Source of the DNA: Littorina saxatilis
Taxonomy: Eukaryota > Mollusca > Gastropoda > Littorinimorpha > Littorinidae
Assembly (NCBI RefSeq): GCF_037325665.1
Contig: NC_090246.1
Location: 96,922,764-96,986,763 of the forward strand
Direction of reading: 5' to 3'
DNA: 64,000 bases
Part shown: positions 1-12,185 of the stretch, in pieces
Position numbering within the stretch: the stretch's first letter is position 1
How the letters are laid out: every line of letters begins with the position of its first letter
Notes under the pieces: model-generated
The model's input: the letters and a program-made list of their open reading frames with translations, nothing else
Told to the model about the DNA's origin: nothing
The model's database searches: none
Position numbers and translations under genes: made by a program

Positions 1-108
1 TTTCGTTTACAATTATTCTCTGTATATGTTCCAAGGACAGGTTGGAAGATTAGGCTAAGCCTAAAACCTTTATCCTTATGTAATAAAGTTCTGAGTTCTG
101 AGTTCTGA

Positions 109-115
<7 letters not shown>
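1..115 (+). mobile_element. 3' end of a LINE with (TTCTGAG)n tail
   Basis: TTATGTAATAAAG followed by repeated TTCTGAG looks like a CR1/Jockey-type LINE end. A (CT)n microsatellite grows out of the tail at 112-156. Confidence 0.5.
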
Positions 116-159
<44 letters not shown>

Positions 160-244
160 GTATGTCTTTGTCTGTGTCTCCCTCTGAGTCTCTCCGCTTC
201 TGTCTTTCTATGTCTGTCTCTGCCCCCCCCCCCCCCCCCCCCCC

Positions 245-545
245 GGCTTAAGCATGTACCTCCCAAACGCTTTTTTTTATGATGAAAAAGTATGAGTCCT
301 TACAGTCTCAATTCTTCTTCATTGCCTATACAGCTTGCTGTCGAATTTACCTTTTTCGTTCAAGGAGAGGCTTCCTTTCCCTCCAGAAACCTCAAAAACC
401 GTTCAGCTTCAAGGGGGCTTTGCCCCCTTGCAACCCCCACCAAGGGGGCTTTGCCCCCTGGACCCCCACCAAGGGGCTACGCCCCCTGGAGCCCCATCTG
501 TAACCCCCCCACCCCCACCACCAGTACTTACCTAGTCCGGCCCTG
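245..545. mobile_element. MITE with CAGGGCCGG-type ends, copy 1, left end lost
   Basis: It shares AAGCATGTACCT and GGGGGCTTTGCCCCC-type blocks with the copy at 10571-10909. It ends AGTCCGGCCCTG at 545. The expected left terminus is replaced by a C run (223-244). Confidence 0.6.
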
Positions 546-569
546 GTGTGTGTGTGTCTCTCTCTCTCG

Positions 570-630
<61 letters not shown>

Positions 631-941
631 ATCCGACTCCTGGTACACAGGTCAAAGCAGAGGTTAACTTGAGTGCACGTGTACCCAGCAGGAGGGGGGT
701 GATTCGGGTCAGAAGTGGGGTAAGCACTTTGGTCTTCAGTCTTTGGGTTATAGCTTTCAGTGGAGAAGATGCCAACATGAAATTGCACTATGCTCTACTA
801 TTTATTGTCCTTGTCTATCGGACACGAAGAAGGGAAGCTACAATCGCCCCAGGCCATATATACTCTTTGTTTCCTGAGCCTGGACCATTGAGACGGTTAC
901 CTCATAGATCTTTTCATTCTTCAGTTTGTCGGTGTCAAAAG

Positions 942-1445
942 TTATACCCCCATTCCACACAACCGTTCTTTGTCCCGTTCCCGTACCAACCAAGGACTGC
1001 TGCCACAACAATGGAACGCTGCGCAAACGGCCGTTTTTTGGCATCTTTCAGCAGCGTCTGACCATCGTGGCAGCCGTCCTTGGTCGGTAAGGGAACGGGA
1101 CCTAGAACTGTGACGGCTGTGTGGAATGCGGGTATGACAACTCAGTCTGTGAGAGCGCTACCGGCGTTGCGTTACCGTTGTTTTAAGTTCCTTTAACGAT
1201 CCAAGCGTTTCGTTACCGATGGGTTGAGGTTCCATTACCGTTCATTCTGATCGGGAGGGGAACGGCTAAAAATTTGAACATGCAGCCCAAACTCAGCCGT
1301 CCCTACCGACCCTACCGTTCAAAGCAGTTCCGTTAACGATCAGTTACGTTCATTGCGGTTCTGTCCCGAGCCCTCCCGTGCCCGCACCGTTCCTTGGTCG
1401 GTACGGGAACGGGACCTAGAACGGTTGTGTGGAAAGGGGGTATAA
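942..1445. mobile_element. MITE with about 50-bp inverted repeats
   Basis: TTATACCCCCATTCCACACA then ACCGTTCT (942) mirrors AGAACGGTTGTGTGG, AAAGGGGGTATAA (ending 1445). The outer arms continue into CCGTTCCCGTACC. A further inner copy of the end (1077-1137, GGAACGGGACCTAGAACTGT) suggests a composite or tandem structure. No transposase is seen. Confidence 0.65.
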
Positions 1446-2087
1446 GACTCGACCACTTGGCTTATGGCGGAGACAGCTGGAAGATCTCTGGATATAATTG
1501 AAGAGGAGTAGTCTTCCTTTTAGAAATTGTGTACTCTGCCTTGCAGATTAGAAATTTGTGCTGTCGGGGCTGGGTAAAGGGAGTGGAGGGTAAGGGGGTG
1601 GGGGGTGGGTAAGCGAGGGGTAAGAGAGACGAAAGAGAAAACTGGACAGGTAAAAGTCACTGCCTGAAGTATTCAATAAAGCCACACACAAAAAAAGAAA
1701 TTACCACATCTGCAGGTTTTCAATTCATATTTTTGCAAAGTACACTCTTCAAAAAAAGTTAAGGATCGGTTGAAAAAACGGATCTAATTATAAAAAATTG
1801 CCAAAAAATTAAACATCGACATAATAATTAAAAGATTAATGTGTTTGAATTAACAATGAACAATGAGTTTTGAGCTCGAATTTTGTTTGGCAGGCAGAGT
1901 TATTTCCCTTTGTGGGACTTCTCAAAAGCTTCTGCATTTTGGAAGAAAAAGGGTGTTTTTTATAGCCCCATGAAATTTGCGAAACGCATGCCAGGGCAAA
2001 AGGTTGTGATGCACGTGCTACAACAGGGTCCTGGCTATGAACATCGCTCACCAGCTTGTGTTTAAAGGTTGACACGCTGATACAATT

Positions 2088-3404
2088 ATGCACAGTAGCA
2101 ACATGCCCCCACGAAGAAAACTGAGCGATTTGGATAGAGGAAGGGCAATAGGATGGCTACAAGACGGTGTTGCAGCCAGGCAAGTGGCCCAGAGGCTTGC
2201 AGTGGCTTCCTCTGTCATCATCATACTAAAACAGAGATTCCACGCAACTGGAAGAGTGCAGGAGCGACAACGTTCTGGTCGGCCCAGAGTCACCACACAA
2301 AGAGAGGATCGCTTCATTCAGAGTCAGGCCATGTAACAAAGAATTGCTACGGCAAACAACATTAGGCAACGCCTATAAGCTACCACCAACACTGTTGTTA
2401 GTGGTCAGACGATCCGAAACCGCTTACACAACTTTGGCTTGCGTGCAAGGCGTCCAGTCCGAGGAACAACCCTGACTGCTAATCACCGAGCAGCTCGCCG
2501 AGCCTGGTGCACTCAACATGTGAGGTGGCAACGTCAGCAGTGGGCTCAGGTGTTGTTTACAGATGAGTCCCGCTTTTGCTTGGAACCTGCTGATGGTCGC
2601 ATCCGAGTGTGGAGGCGTCGCGGAGAGCGCTTCGCAGAAGGCGCTGTTCTGGAACGACAGGGTTTTGGCGGAGGCTCTGTGATGGTCTGGGGAGGGATCA
2701 GCACACGTGTCTAAGGACACCTCTGTACCATGTAGTGGGCAACTTGACCGGTGTCCGCTACCAAAATGAGATCCTGCAACCCCTGGTCGTTCCAGCCCTC
2801 CAAGCGATCGGCCCTCGTGCGATTCTTCAGGATGACAACGCACCTCCCCATCGCTCTGCAGCTGTAAACACCTTCATCCAGCAGGCCAGGGTCAACAGGA
2901 TGCTGTGGCCAGCCAACAGCCCGGACCTGAACCCCATAGAGCACATGTGGGACGAGCTTTGTCGTCGGGAACAGCAACATCACCCTCCTCCTGTCAATCT
3001 GGGTCANNNNNNNNNNNNNNNNNNNNNNNNNNNNNNNNNNNNNNNNNNNNNNNNNNNNNNNNNNNNNNNNNNNNNNNNNNNNNNNNNNNNNNNNNNNNNN
3101 NNNNNNNNNNNNNNNNNNNNNNNNNNNNNNNNNNNNNNNNNNNNNNNNNNNNNNNNNNNNNNNNNNNNNNNNNNNNNNNNNNNNNNNNNNNNNNNNNNNN
3201 NNNNNNATAGAGCACATGTGGGACGAGCTTTGTCGTCGGGTACAGCAACATCACCCTCCTCCTGCCAATCTGGGTCAACTGGTGCAATGGCTCCAGCAGG
3301 AGTGGAATGGAGTTCCCAGAGCATTCATATGCAACCTGATCCACTCCATGCGCCAACGATGTGTTGAATGCCTGGCAAACAACGGAGGGCACACGCGTTT
3401 TTGA
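2088..3404 (+). pseudogene. Tc1-like transposase pseudogene
   Basis: The DNA-binding half lies at 2088-2331 and continues, out of register, in 2439-2714. The catalytic half lies in 2609-3006 and resumes at 3216-3404 after the gap, ending NNGGHTRF, the usual end for this group. It carries at least two stops and one frameshift. Confidence 0.85.
3007..3206. other. Assembly gap of exactly 200 N with duplicated flanks
   Basis: The 71 bp before the gap (2936-3006) recur after it (3207-3277) with two differences. This suggests overlapping contig ends joined by a placeholder and not truly missing sequence. Confidence 0.9.
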
Positions 3405-3622
3405 CACTGATTCACATTGTTGTGAATTCCATTTTCGATGGTTGTCACGTTTGACACACTCTAGCTAAATTGTCGCTGCCGCGTTCGATCTTTGCTTTGT
3501 TTGTCATTACTCCTTGGTTGTTCAATTATATAATTTTACAAAAAAATGAAAGAATTCTGTCTTGTCTGTTTTGTGTGGCGTGCTTGTAAAAAAGTGATCC
3601 TTAACTTTTTTTGAAGAGTGTA

Positions 3623-4547
3623 TCTGCACAAGCATGTGTGCCTCTGTAAGTATGTTCGTGGCTGCTTTCATGGGGTGCCTGTATCCTCAGGAATTTGAGG
3701 ATTTCTTTTATCTCTCTTTTTCTGACACCGTTGATTTAACGTCATTTTTACAGGACATGTTTTTTCCTTTCAGTTATAAGTTGTAGTAGTTTGACCTTAT
3801 TGTTTTAGGACAAGTAGCGCTCGTTCACCAGTAGCAAAGACTCACTCAGTCCGTCAGTGTGCCTGAGTGTGTGTGATGGGGGGGGGGGATCTCCCGTGAC
3901 CGGTCACCTGCAATGTACGGACAGGTTTGCACCGGCCCAAGGGTGTCCGTTCATGAGAGGGACTGCTGTAACAGCAAAACTAGTGTGAAGCATAAGTAAT
4001 CAATTTATCCACTTGACTATATTCACAACAGGGACCTATCACTCTTCTTTGCATGTTTTTATGCCTACGGATTTTCAAATACTCTGCAACACATGTAACC
4101 CAAATTCAACATGTGCTCGTACAATACCGCTTCTTTTATGAAAACATTGCTTCGGCCATGTTGATTTTAATCAACCAATTTTCTTGTTAAGCTTACTACT
4201 GACACGAGAGGTACTCCACGGAAAAATTCGGAGCAATTTTGAGAATTCGTTCAGAAGTGATCACAAGTTAGTGTATTTGATCAAACCATTTACTGTAGTA
4301 GATAGGCAGTTTTCTCTTGCACTTTGTTCTTTGGCGGTGTTTGGTTTTGGTTCTTTCCATTGAGTCTGTGCAATCGTTTATTTCTGATTTTGGCCGACTG
4401 ATCTGATGACCCCTCAGCAATTTTATTTTATTATACGTATAATATAAATGATAAGCAACACTGTCTCTTTGTTTTGTACTCATAATAAATAACTGCCTTT
4501 TTTTCCTATTTAAAAAAAAATACTTTGACAACTCATGATTTATTCCA
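3623..4547. other. Repeat-poor, no gene seen
   Basis: AT-rich sequence with no convincing frame. At 3895-3990 a block (TTTGCACCGGCCCAAGGGTG; TCCGTTCATGAGAGGGACTG) looks like an old dispersed repeat. Confidence 0.3.
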
Positions 4548-4800
4548 TGAACCGAAAGTTCAAGCTGGCGCCATCACCAACCTGTGCCTGCGGTCAAGAA
4601 GACCAAACAGCGGAACACATCTTACAGCGATGTCCCTTAATTACTAGATGAGGAACGGAAAGAAGTGTGGCCGTCACCAACTCCCTTGCAGACCAAACTA
4701 TATGGCAGTCGACAGGAGTTGGAGAAAACGACAACATTTATCACCGGTGCTGGACTGATCGTGTAACCTCTGCGAACGCCAAGAAGAAGAAGAAGAAGAT
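4548..4800 (+). mobile_element. LINE C-terminal fragment with (AAG)n tail
   Basis: It translates as KFKLAPSPTCACGQEDQTAE then HILQRCPL, the cysteine-histidine motif that ends many LINE pol proteins. Untranslated sequence and (AAG)n follow. It is 5' truncated. Confidence 0.65.
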
Positions 4801-4889
4801 GATTTATTCCTCAGAGTAATGTTCTTCTTCCGCACACTCACCCTGGGCTTTTTTCTTTCTTTCTTTGTTTTCTCATTTCTGTCTTTTTG

Positions 4890-5010
4890 TTTATTTGTTT
4901 GTTTGTTTGTTTGTTTGCACGGACACACCCGCGCACGCACGCACGCCGGGACGCACGCACGCAAGCACGCACGCACGTACGTCGGTACGCACGCACACTC
5001 ACACGCACAC
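4890..5010. repeat. (GTTT)n and ACGC/GCAC-rich simple repeats
   Basis: TTTG units followed by ACGCACGC units. Open frames here are artefacts. Confidence 0.9.
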
Positions 5011-5189
5011 GCGAAAAACAGTCTGGAAAAATTTTCCAGGACAAAGACCCCGAAGAACAGCAAACGAAGGCTACACACGCTTATACGTACGTACCGCTAT
5101 CAAGTTATTCGATTCGTAGATATTTATGTACGGGTGAAAAAAAAAGAAAGGTAAAGGTACGAACGCCATTCAATTCGTAGACTTTTTCC

Positions 5190-5767
5190 GCCCACGCATA
5201 AATCAATGATGCGATACAAGTTGAGAAAGACGGTTTGCGTGACACGTTTCCAGGTTTTTCTTTTTTCAAACGTTCAAAACTTCGAATTGTACTGATCTTG
5301 TCTTGATGAAAAAAGAATTCTTTTATTATTTAAGAATGTTTGTGTAACAAGCTGTCAATTTATTATTTAAATTTTAAGGGTTAGGGTTAGTTCTAGCGCC
5401 AAAATGAGGCGCCTGATTTGCCGATCAGACGGTCCACAAAAAATAAATTCTTTGAAAATTGCTCGCTCTTTACGTAGGGCACCTAGGATGCTAGGGAGGC
5501 TTACTGTGCCTTTAAAAATTATACAGATTAGAACAGACTTGAAATGCGAGTTTCTCTCAAAACGTGATATTTGGACCTAATGTTCTTTGTCTTATCGGGA
5601 CTCAGTGCAACCGGCCATACCCATCTTGGTCGGCCTTTCGCTTTGACCTTCCACACGTTGCCGCGGCATTATTGCTTCGATGTTTACCTCTCTCAGCCTG
5701 TCTGAATCAGTCTGTCTGTCTGTCTGTCTGTCTCTCTCTTTCTCTCTTGTGCACGCGCGCTCTCCTG

Positions 5768-5835
<68 letters not shown>

Positions 5836-6530
5836 GATTTAAATCAGTGGTGCGTGGGGGTTGTACCGTTCATATCTCTCTCTCTTGAGAGAGATTTAAA
5901 AAGCAAACCATTCTTTGCTTCGTCCTTTTCAAAGAAACTAATGAATATTTGCCCAGCTAAGTTAATTGTTGTCAGAAGAGAGCAATAGAAGACCATAACT
6001 TCAAAGGCAGTCTAGAAGAATGGGTGTTTGTGTGTCCATGATACAGGGAGTCATTATAGAAGAAGGCACCAAAGGGACAAAAGTGGGCTGGTAGTAATTA
6101 TATTGACAGTGTGCTCAGTTTCGAGGAGTGTACCAGGAATGAGAAAGGCGAGTCTCCTTTGTCCGTCAGTGTCAGCTTCGCCACTTTACTTTAAGATCGC
6201 TTGCTTCATTTTAAGATGTAATTAACATCTGAAAGGACAAAAGCAAGATCGCTGATTAGTAGATTTGATGGTGGCATGTTTGACTCACAGTCAGAGTAAA
6301 AGCTCTCGTTCCTCGCCGGAATGTATTATGGGTCAATGTTTATGTAGGCTACATGCATACGCAGATTCGGTGGGTAGTTACACTTATATGGCATAATTAT
6401 ATCCTTCCTGCAGTCATGCCACTTTCATGTATGTTACCTGATTAGATACCAAAGGAGATATACTGTTAATTTACATAGTACATAATGTAGAAGTTTTGAA
6501 TGGCATTTTTAACAGAATGACACCCCAAAA
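5190..6530. other. No gene; (CT)n at 5771-5831
   Basis: Unique-looking AT-rich sequence with a long CT tract. I see no coding signal or element ends. Confidence 0.35.
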
Positions 6531-6539
6531 AAAAGACCA

Positions 6540-6541
6540 AA

Positions 6542-6594
<53 letters not shown>

Positions 6595-6854
6595 TACAAA
6601 TGTCGAACTGCACAGGGATTAAAAACAACGAACTATAGGTGTCAGTCTAACGTGGAGTTTAATTACGTTGTCAAAGCAGTTTGAAGGCCTAGATTACATG
6701 ACATTCAGTTGTTGTGGCTAATCACTGAGTCCGTCTTCGCGCATGTTTTTGTTATTCCCGGATTTTGACCTCTCTCACATCCTTCTTTGTCTTTGATTGT
6801 TTTTGTCCCGCTGCTTGTGGAATTGCTCCGCCGTCCGCCGTCTGCGCTCCGGCT

Positions 6855-6885
<31 letters not shown>

Positions 6886-7200
6886 CAGTGCCGTGTGTAT
6901 GTGTGTGTGTTAGTTAACTTGTGTGTGTGTGTGTGTGTGTGTGTCAGTGTGTGCCAGTGTGTGTGTGTGTGTGTGTGTGCCAGTGTGTGTGTGTGCCAGT
7001 GTGTCAGTGTGTGTGTGTGTGTGTATGCCAGTGTGTGTGTGTGTGCCAGTGTGTGTGTGTGTGTGTGAATGTGTGTGTGCATGTGTGTGTGTGTGTTAAT
7101 GTGTGTGTTTCAAGTGTTAATATGTGTGTTTGTTAATGTGTCTGTTAATGTGTGTGTTTGTTAATATGTGTGTGCGTGTGTGTGAGTGTGTGTGTGTGTG
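6540..7200. repeat. (CA)n and (GT)n microsatellite block
   Basis: CA at 6542-6597 and interrupted GT from 6856 to 7200, with CCAGTGTG and TTAATGTG variants. Confidence 0.95.
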
Positions 7201-7230
7201 ATTAGTTGTCTTGGTTGGCGGTAGATCAAT

Positions 7231-7784
7231 CAGGGCCGGACCAAGTTCGTTTGAGGGGGGGGGGGGGGGGGGGTTCCAACTGAAGGCAGGGGTCCAGGTG
7301 CTGCCCAGGCCCCGGTCGGGTGCAGGGGCAACGCCCCGCTGGGGGGTCTGGGGGGCAAAACCTCCCAGAAGCCGAGAAAATTTTGCATTTGTGAGGTCAT
7401 TTTTTGATCTTTCCTTGCAATTGGGAATCAAAATTACACATTTTCAATAGTAACGAAATACTTCATATATTCATTTACCATAGTGGTTCAATTGAATAAT
7501 CCCAAAGACATATATGCCTAGTAAATAAGTCTGACAGGACTCTTTACTTTGAATATTACTATGATGATGGACTTATAACGGGGAGGGCAGGCCGTTGTCG
7601 ACTTGATGTTGTTCATAATTTGAAATAGTTTTAGAAGACCAAATAAACTGAGGGAGTTGGGGGAAGAGCTTAAAAAGTCCCCTTTTTTTTTCTCTGAGAG
7701 GTACATTGGATGGCCCAGGGGGGGGGGGGGGGGAGGTCCGGAACCCAGGAACCCCCCCTCCCCCCCCCCCCAGATCCGGCCCTG
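7231..7784. mobile_element. MITE with CAGGGCCGG ends, copy 2, 5-bp duplication
   Basis: Starts CAGGGCCGGACC and ends GATCCGGCCCTG. TCAAT is duplicated at 7226-7230 and 7785-7789. G runs follow the left end and C runs precede the right end. Confidence 0.8.
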
Positions 7785-7789
7785 TCAAT

Positions 7790-9770
7790 GAGAAGACTTT
7801 AAGACATGACCCATCAAAGCAAACCAGTAATGTCCCAAGCAGTTTTATCATGATCCCAGATCGCAAATTGGACACGTTCACAAATGCCCAGCGGGATCTT
7901 CCGCCCTTTCTGATGTCACACAACCAAGCACAAGTCAGAGCAAGCTGTGAAATATGCCTGGCTCGGAAAGGGAGGGTGGGCGCCGGGTGGGGGTGGGGGG
8001 GGGGGGGTATGGGGTCTGTTATCTTCTAAAAGTTGTCACAAACCATTTAGAATTGATGCCAGAGTCTGTCGGGACCAGTTTTGGGCATCAATAAGTCTGG
8101 TACACACATAGGTTATTGTCAGTGCCCGGGCCGGTGAGGCTCAGAGTATCCTTTGCAGCAGTGCAGACTTCTGAAGTTATTTGTCAAAAGGTGTGAGGTG
8201 TGATGGGGTCAAAACTGATAGCACCAGTGATGACAGCAACAACGGCGACGACAACAGCGGTGGGACCAAAACCACCACTGTGACCAGTACTCGAACAACA
8301 ACAACAAGAAAAAGAAGAACATCAACAACAGCAACAGTGACAACGGCAACATCAACCTAGCAGAACAAATACACGGCAGAGAGTCTATAAATGCAAGGCC
8401 GATTTATTTCATTTAAAGAAACGAAAACTGACATCATTTGTATATTTCAATTGAAACAGGGAAGTATGAACCGCATGCATTTCTTAATGTGTGTTCGTGG
8501 TTTCCATTTGGTTATTCTAGCGGCGGCATAACAATGATGTTCACTTCAGTGGAAACTGTATTAATATGAAAACATAAAAACATTTAGAACCAAAATATTC
8601 ACTGCAGCAGATGTGAGCACTGAGACTTTTCAAATCGTGTTGTCAAGTTTGAAATGCAAAGAAGCAGTAGACCCACACAGCTGGTCTTCATCACAATGGA
8701 AGCCGCCTCCGCAGTGGAGGGGCGTAAAAGTCCAAGGTTTGAGTTCGGAGTGCCACACGTGACTAAATGGTTTTGCAAAGGCGGCCATCTCTGTCAAGGA
8801 TGAACTCGCGACCTTAGCCCTAGGGCTTGCTCCGGCCCAATACATGATCAGAGTCTGTCCGGTCTTGATCTGGCATGCAAGAATTTACTCAACTCAGGAT
8901 AGACTTATTAGAAAATGTTAACTTACAACAAATATAATTATATGTATTCACGATCGGTGACTGACTGTGGCATGGCCGCATTGCTAAAGGCCATCTTTAT
9001 CCTTTTCTGTGTCGGTTGTCACCGTGACAGTGAAAAGGTTATGACCATCATCTTCAAAACGCAAATAAAAATTCAGTTTGCATGACCTGTGAAATGTTTA
9101 AGCTCGTAGAGCTCCATTGTATTTTCTTTTTCTTTTCAGAATGAGAATATTTCGTCATACAAGTAGGTAAATCTGATGAATGATGTTTATTTGTGTCCCC
9201 CCCCCCCCCCTCCCATTCTACTACGCTGTATAATTGTTGTGAAAATGTAGGTCAAAAGGAGACAACAATCTAAGATTTAACGCGATGCATACATTTTTGT
9301 CTAAAATCAATATCTACACAATTGTAATTTATACCCTACAGAAATTGGCAACTGAATTAAAATTGATATTGCCTCTGGTACAGTCGCGACGAAGCTGAGG
9401 GGATTAACAGAATCAATGCAACGTGCAAATTGAAATCGGGATTTCATTTCTCTCCATTATCTCTCCCCTTGGAAACTTCAGCGTGAAAGAAGAAATCAGA
9501 GATATCTGACGAGGCAGAACCATAGCTTCGGCTCGCGTGAGCTCCGAAAGATCATCATACCGTACAGGTCGAAACCTTGTTATTTATCAATGTTAAATAA
9601 CAATGTTTAATAGATTGGCTTGTGTTTAAAACACGATAGTAATATAACGCCCGGGATTGTTATTTCACCGAGCCTGTTGGGAATTAGGGGATCATCTCGA
9701 CTCATAAAGTGCATGGCGATTACCGTCATTTTCACCTGAAATCGATCTGCTTCGTGGGAAACACTGCCCA
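7790..9770. other. No gene seen
   Basis: Mostly unique-looking sequence with short CAA/CAG-rich stretches near 8230-8350 and a C run near 9200. No element ends or coding signal were recognised. Confidence 0.3.
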
Positions 9771-9771
9771 C

Positions 9772-9774
<3 letters not shown>

Positions 9775-9855
<81 letters not shown>

Positions 9856-9861
9856 GTGAAT

Positions 9862-9950
<89 letters not shown>

Positions 9951-10018
9951 AGCCGGAGAGAGACGTAAGACGTAAGACGTAAGACATTTTATTGATTAAA
10001 CACACAAGGTTCATTTCA

Positions 10019-10075
<57 letters not shown>

Positions 10076-10100
10076 GAGAGAGAGGGAGAGAGAGAGAGAA
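9775..10100. repeat. Compound (GT)n/(GA)n microsatellite with an embedded LINE tail
   Basis: GT at 9775-9852 and GA at 9865-9947 and 10021-10100. Between them, 9961-10020 reads on the minus strand TCAATAAAATGTCTTACGTC with repeated TCTTACG, the 3' end of a LINE with its own tandem tail. Confidence 0.8.
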
Positions 10101-10570
10101 CACTTTTGCTGCAAGTTCGTATACAAGAAGGTCTAATTATTTATTAACTGTAAAATTTTACCAGCTTTGATTCTTTCGCCTTCAAAATCTGTCATCAAGG
10201 TTCTAATCAGTATTTCTCAATCAAATGTGTCACGACAATCACAGATTTACAAGTGACAGCTCGTTGACAGATGAAGCCTTATTAACTTAACCATAGTCTT
10301 CACAGTGTGTACACTTATTAACACATGGTGGCACATAACCTGAGAATTTTAATATGCCGGTTGTTGACAGTGAGCGGAAACTGATATAGTGGCAGTCGTC
10401 TCTCCGTCGGCCGGGCTCCACTCCCTTGACAAACAAAACAAAACAAACAAGTGTATAGGTGGCAATCGCTTGCGCAATGTGCCATTAAATGTGTTTTAAT
10501 GTTGTCATAAAAAAAAACACCTAAATAAACTTGTGTGCATGGTCTCAGCTTTGGACAGGACGGTAATCCT

Positions 10571-10909
10571 CAGGGCCGGACCCAGGGGGGGGGGGGGGGG
10601 GGGGGCAGGGGTTCCGAAACCCCATCCCTGGAAAAAGCATGTACCTTGCTTTGAGTGTTTGTTTTTTTTTACTAGTTTTAGCACCAAAACAATGCTGCTC
10701 TTAACCCTCAAAACAAGGCCCAGAATGCACCAGATTGCACAGATTTTAACCGTTTTTCAAAAATTTTCCGGGGGAGCATGCCCCCGGACCCCCCTAGTTC
10801 GCGCGCCTGCTTTGCAGGCGCGCGCTTGTGGCTTCGCCACTTCGCTGCATTGCCCCCCCCCCAAAAAAGGAGGAACCCCCCCCCTTACAACTCATTTGGT
10901 CCGGCCCTG
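10571..10909. mobile_element. MITE with CAGGGCCGG ends, copy 3, 5-bp duplication
   Basis: Starts CAGGGCCGGACCC and ends GGTCCGGCCCTG. ATCCT is duplicated at 10566-10570 and 10910-10914. The interior has GGGGGAGCATGCCCCC- and CGCCTGCTTTGCAGGCG-type hairpins. Confidence 0.8.
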
Positions 10910-10960
10910 ATCCTTACACACTTAGTTGGGTAGTGCGATTCTGTCGTGTCACCCTACACC

Positions 10961-11449
10961 CACACCGTATGCTGTGGTTGCACCGGGCAAATCTGTCCGA
11001 AGCGGTTGCAACCGACAAATCTTTGAATGTCTAGTCACAGATTCATGAAATATGACGCTCCTGCACCACTTTAAATCATACCATTTGACCCAGATGTCAA
11101 GAAATGACCACAGATCACATTACAATCGTGTGTAGCCTTTCTCGTGTGCTTGAATTTCCCTAGTAACAGCGGAAAGTCAAAATTTGCACATAATGCGCTT
11201 GAAATGTGTAAATACTTGAAGGCCAACGTTCACAAACACATTGAAGCAATGAAACAAATCGATGATATGATGCTATGACATCTTAGGCCAAAGTACAAAC
11301 GGTAGTTTTGTGATGATATGTCATTTGTGAGGAATTACATGTGATTTTGTGCAGAAACTTACGTCGCGTGTCTCCCTTCGGACAGAAAAATAAGGGTGCA
11401 ACCGCTTCGGACAGATTTGCCTAGTGCAACCACGGTATACGGTGTGATA
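10961..11449. mobile_element. MITE with long inverted repeats and 9-bp duplication (MULE-like?)
   Basis: About 54-bp arms (CACACCGTATGCTGTGGTTG ... CAAATCTGTCCGAAGCGGTT) at both ends, three extra bases on the right, and CCCTACACC duplicated at 10952-10960 and 11450-11458. Long arms plus 9-bp duplications are typical of Mutator-like elements. The assignment is inference. Confidence 0.6.
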
Positions 11450-11459
11450 CCCTACACCC

Positions 11460-12180
11460 TATACCCTGCACGGGATAGCAGCCAGAATTCCCTTGAGGGA
11501 TTCCCCAAGGACGATAAGATATACCAAACAACAACAACAACATTAGAACTGTCAGCACTGCCACAGTTGTCAGTTGACTCAGTCCGACTTTGCACTCGTT
11601 CCGCAGGCATTTGTAAAAAAAAAATAATAATAATAAAAAAAAAAATAAAATAAAAAAAACTTCGTCAGTGGAGTTGCCGAGCTGTTGCTTTACAGGATAA
11701 TGGTCGTTACTGAATGTAACTTAAACCACGTACAAGTATATGACATCAGTACAAAAGGTATTATGCAGTAAGTCCTGGCATAAGTCCCAGGCATTAGTAG
11801 TAATACCGCGACCCAGTGGCACAGTTGTGAGCAAACACAAAGAAACGCCAGTGTACTAGGCTAATCTGAATCACAATTCCATGTTTTTCCCCCCCTTCGC
11901 TCTAGTAAAGTCAGGAATAGACTGCTTTTCCACTTTCGGCGACAAAACCAATTGGAATTCACCCTGGAGTCATTTGGAAATCGCAATGGATTTCCTGTCA
12001 GCCGGTCTAACATAGTGGGGTCATTGTCCCAGAACAAGATCTCCGTGTTGATGTAAATTTAATGTAGCCCTACTACTGTGTCGCCATTGCCTGATGTGAC
12101 ACGAATTAGGCCTATCAGCGGCAGTGATCCAACCCATATTAAGAGTACAGTCCTTCCAATGAAGTTTGGCCTCTCACCAT
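11460..12180. other. No gene seen
   Basis: A-rich tract at 11615-11660, otherwise unremarkable sequence. Confidence 0.3.
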
Positions 12181-12185
12181 CTCAG

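Larger units (their letters stand above)
1743..3620 (+). mobile_element. Tc1/mariner element, broken, with assembly gap
   Basis: The inverted ends CACTCTTCAAAAAAAGTTAA and TTAACTTTTTTTGAAGAGTG (1743 and 3620) are flanked by TA (1741-1742, 3621-3622). The transposase reads in pieces from 2088 to 3404: a helix-turn-helix (DRGRAIGWLQDGVAARQVAQ), GRPRVTT, FTDESRF, LQDDNAPPHRS and DLNPIEHMWDEL, giving the DD34E residues. In-frame stops follow SQAM (near 2334) and STRV (near 2714), and frames change between pieces. It is non-functional. Confidence 0.9.

Noticed and set aside
546-1061. 171-codon plus-strand frame starting in a CT tract
   Set aside because: Runs through a microsatellite and a MITE end; no coding signal.
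5375-5390. GGGTTAGGGTTAG, telomere-like
   Set aside because: Only two units; too short to call an interstitial telomere.
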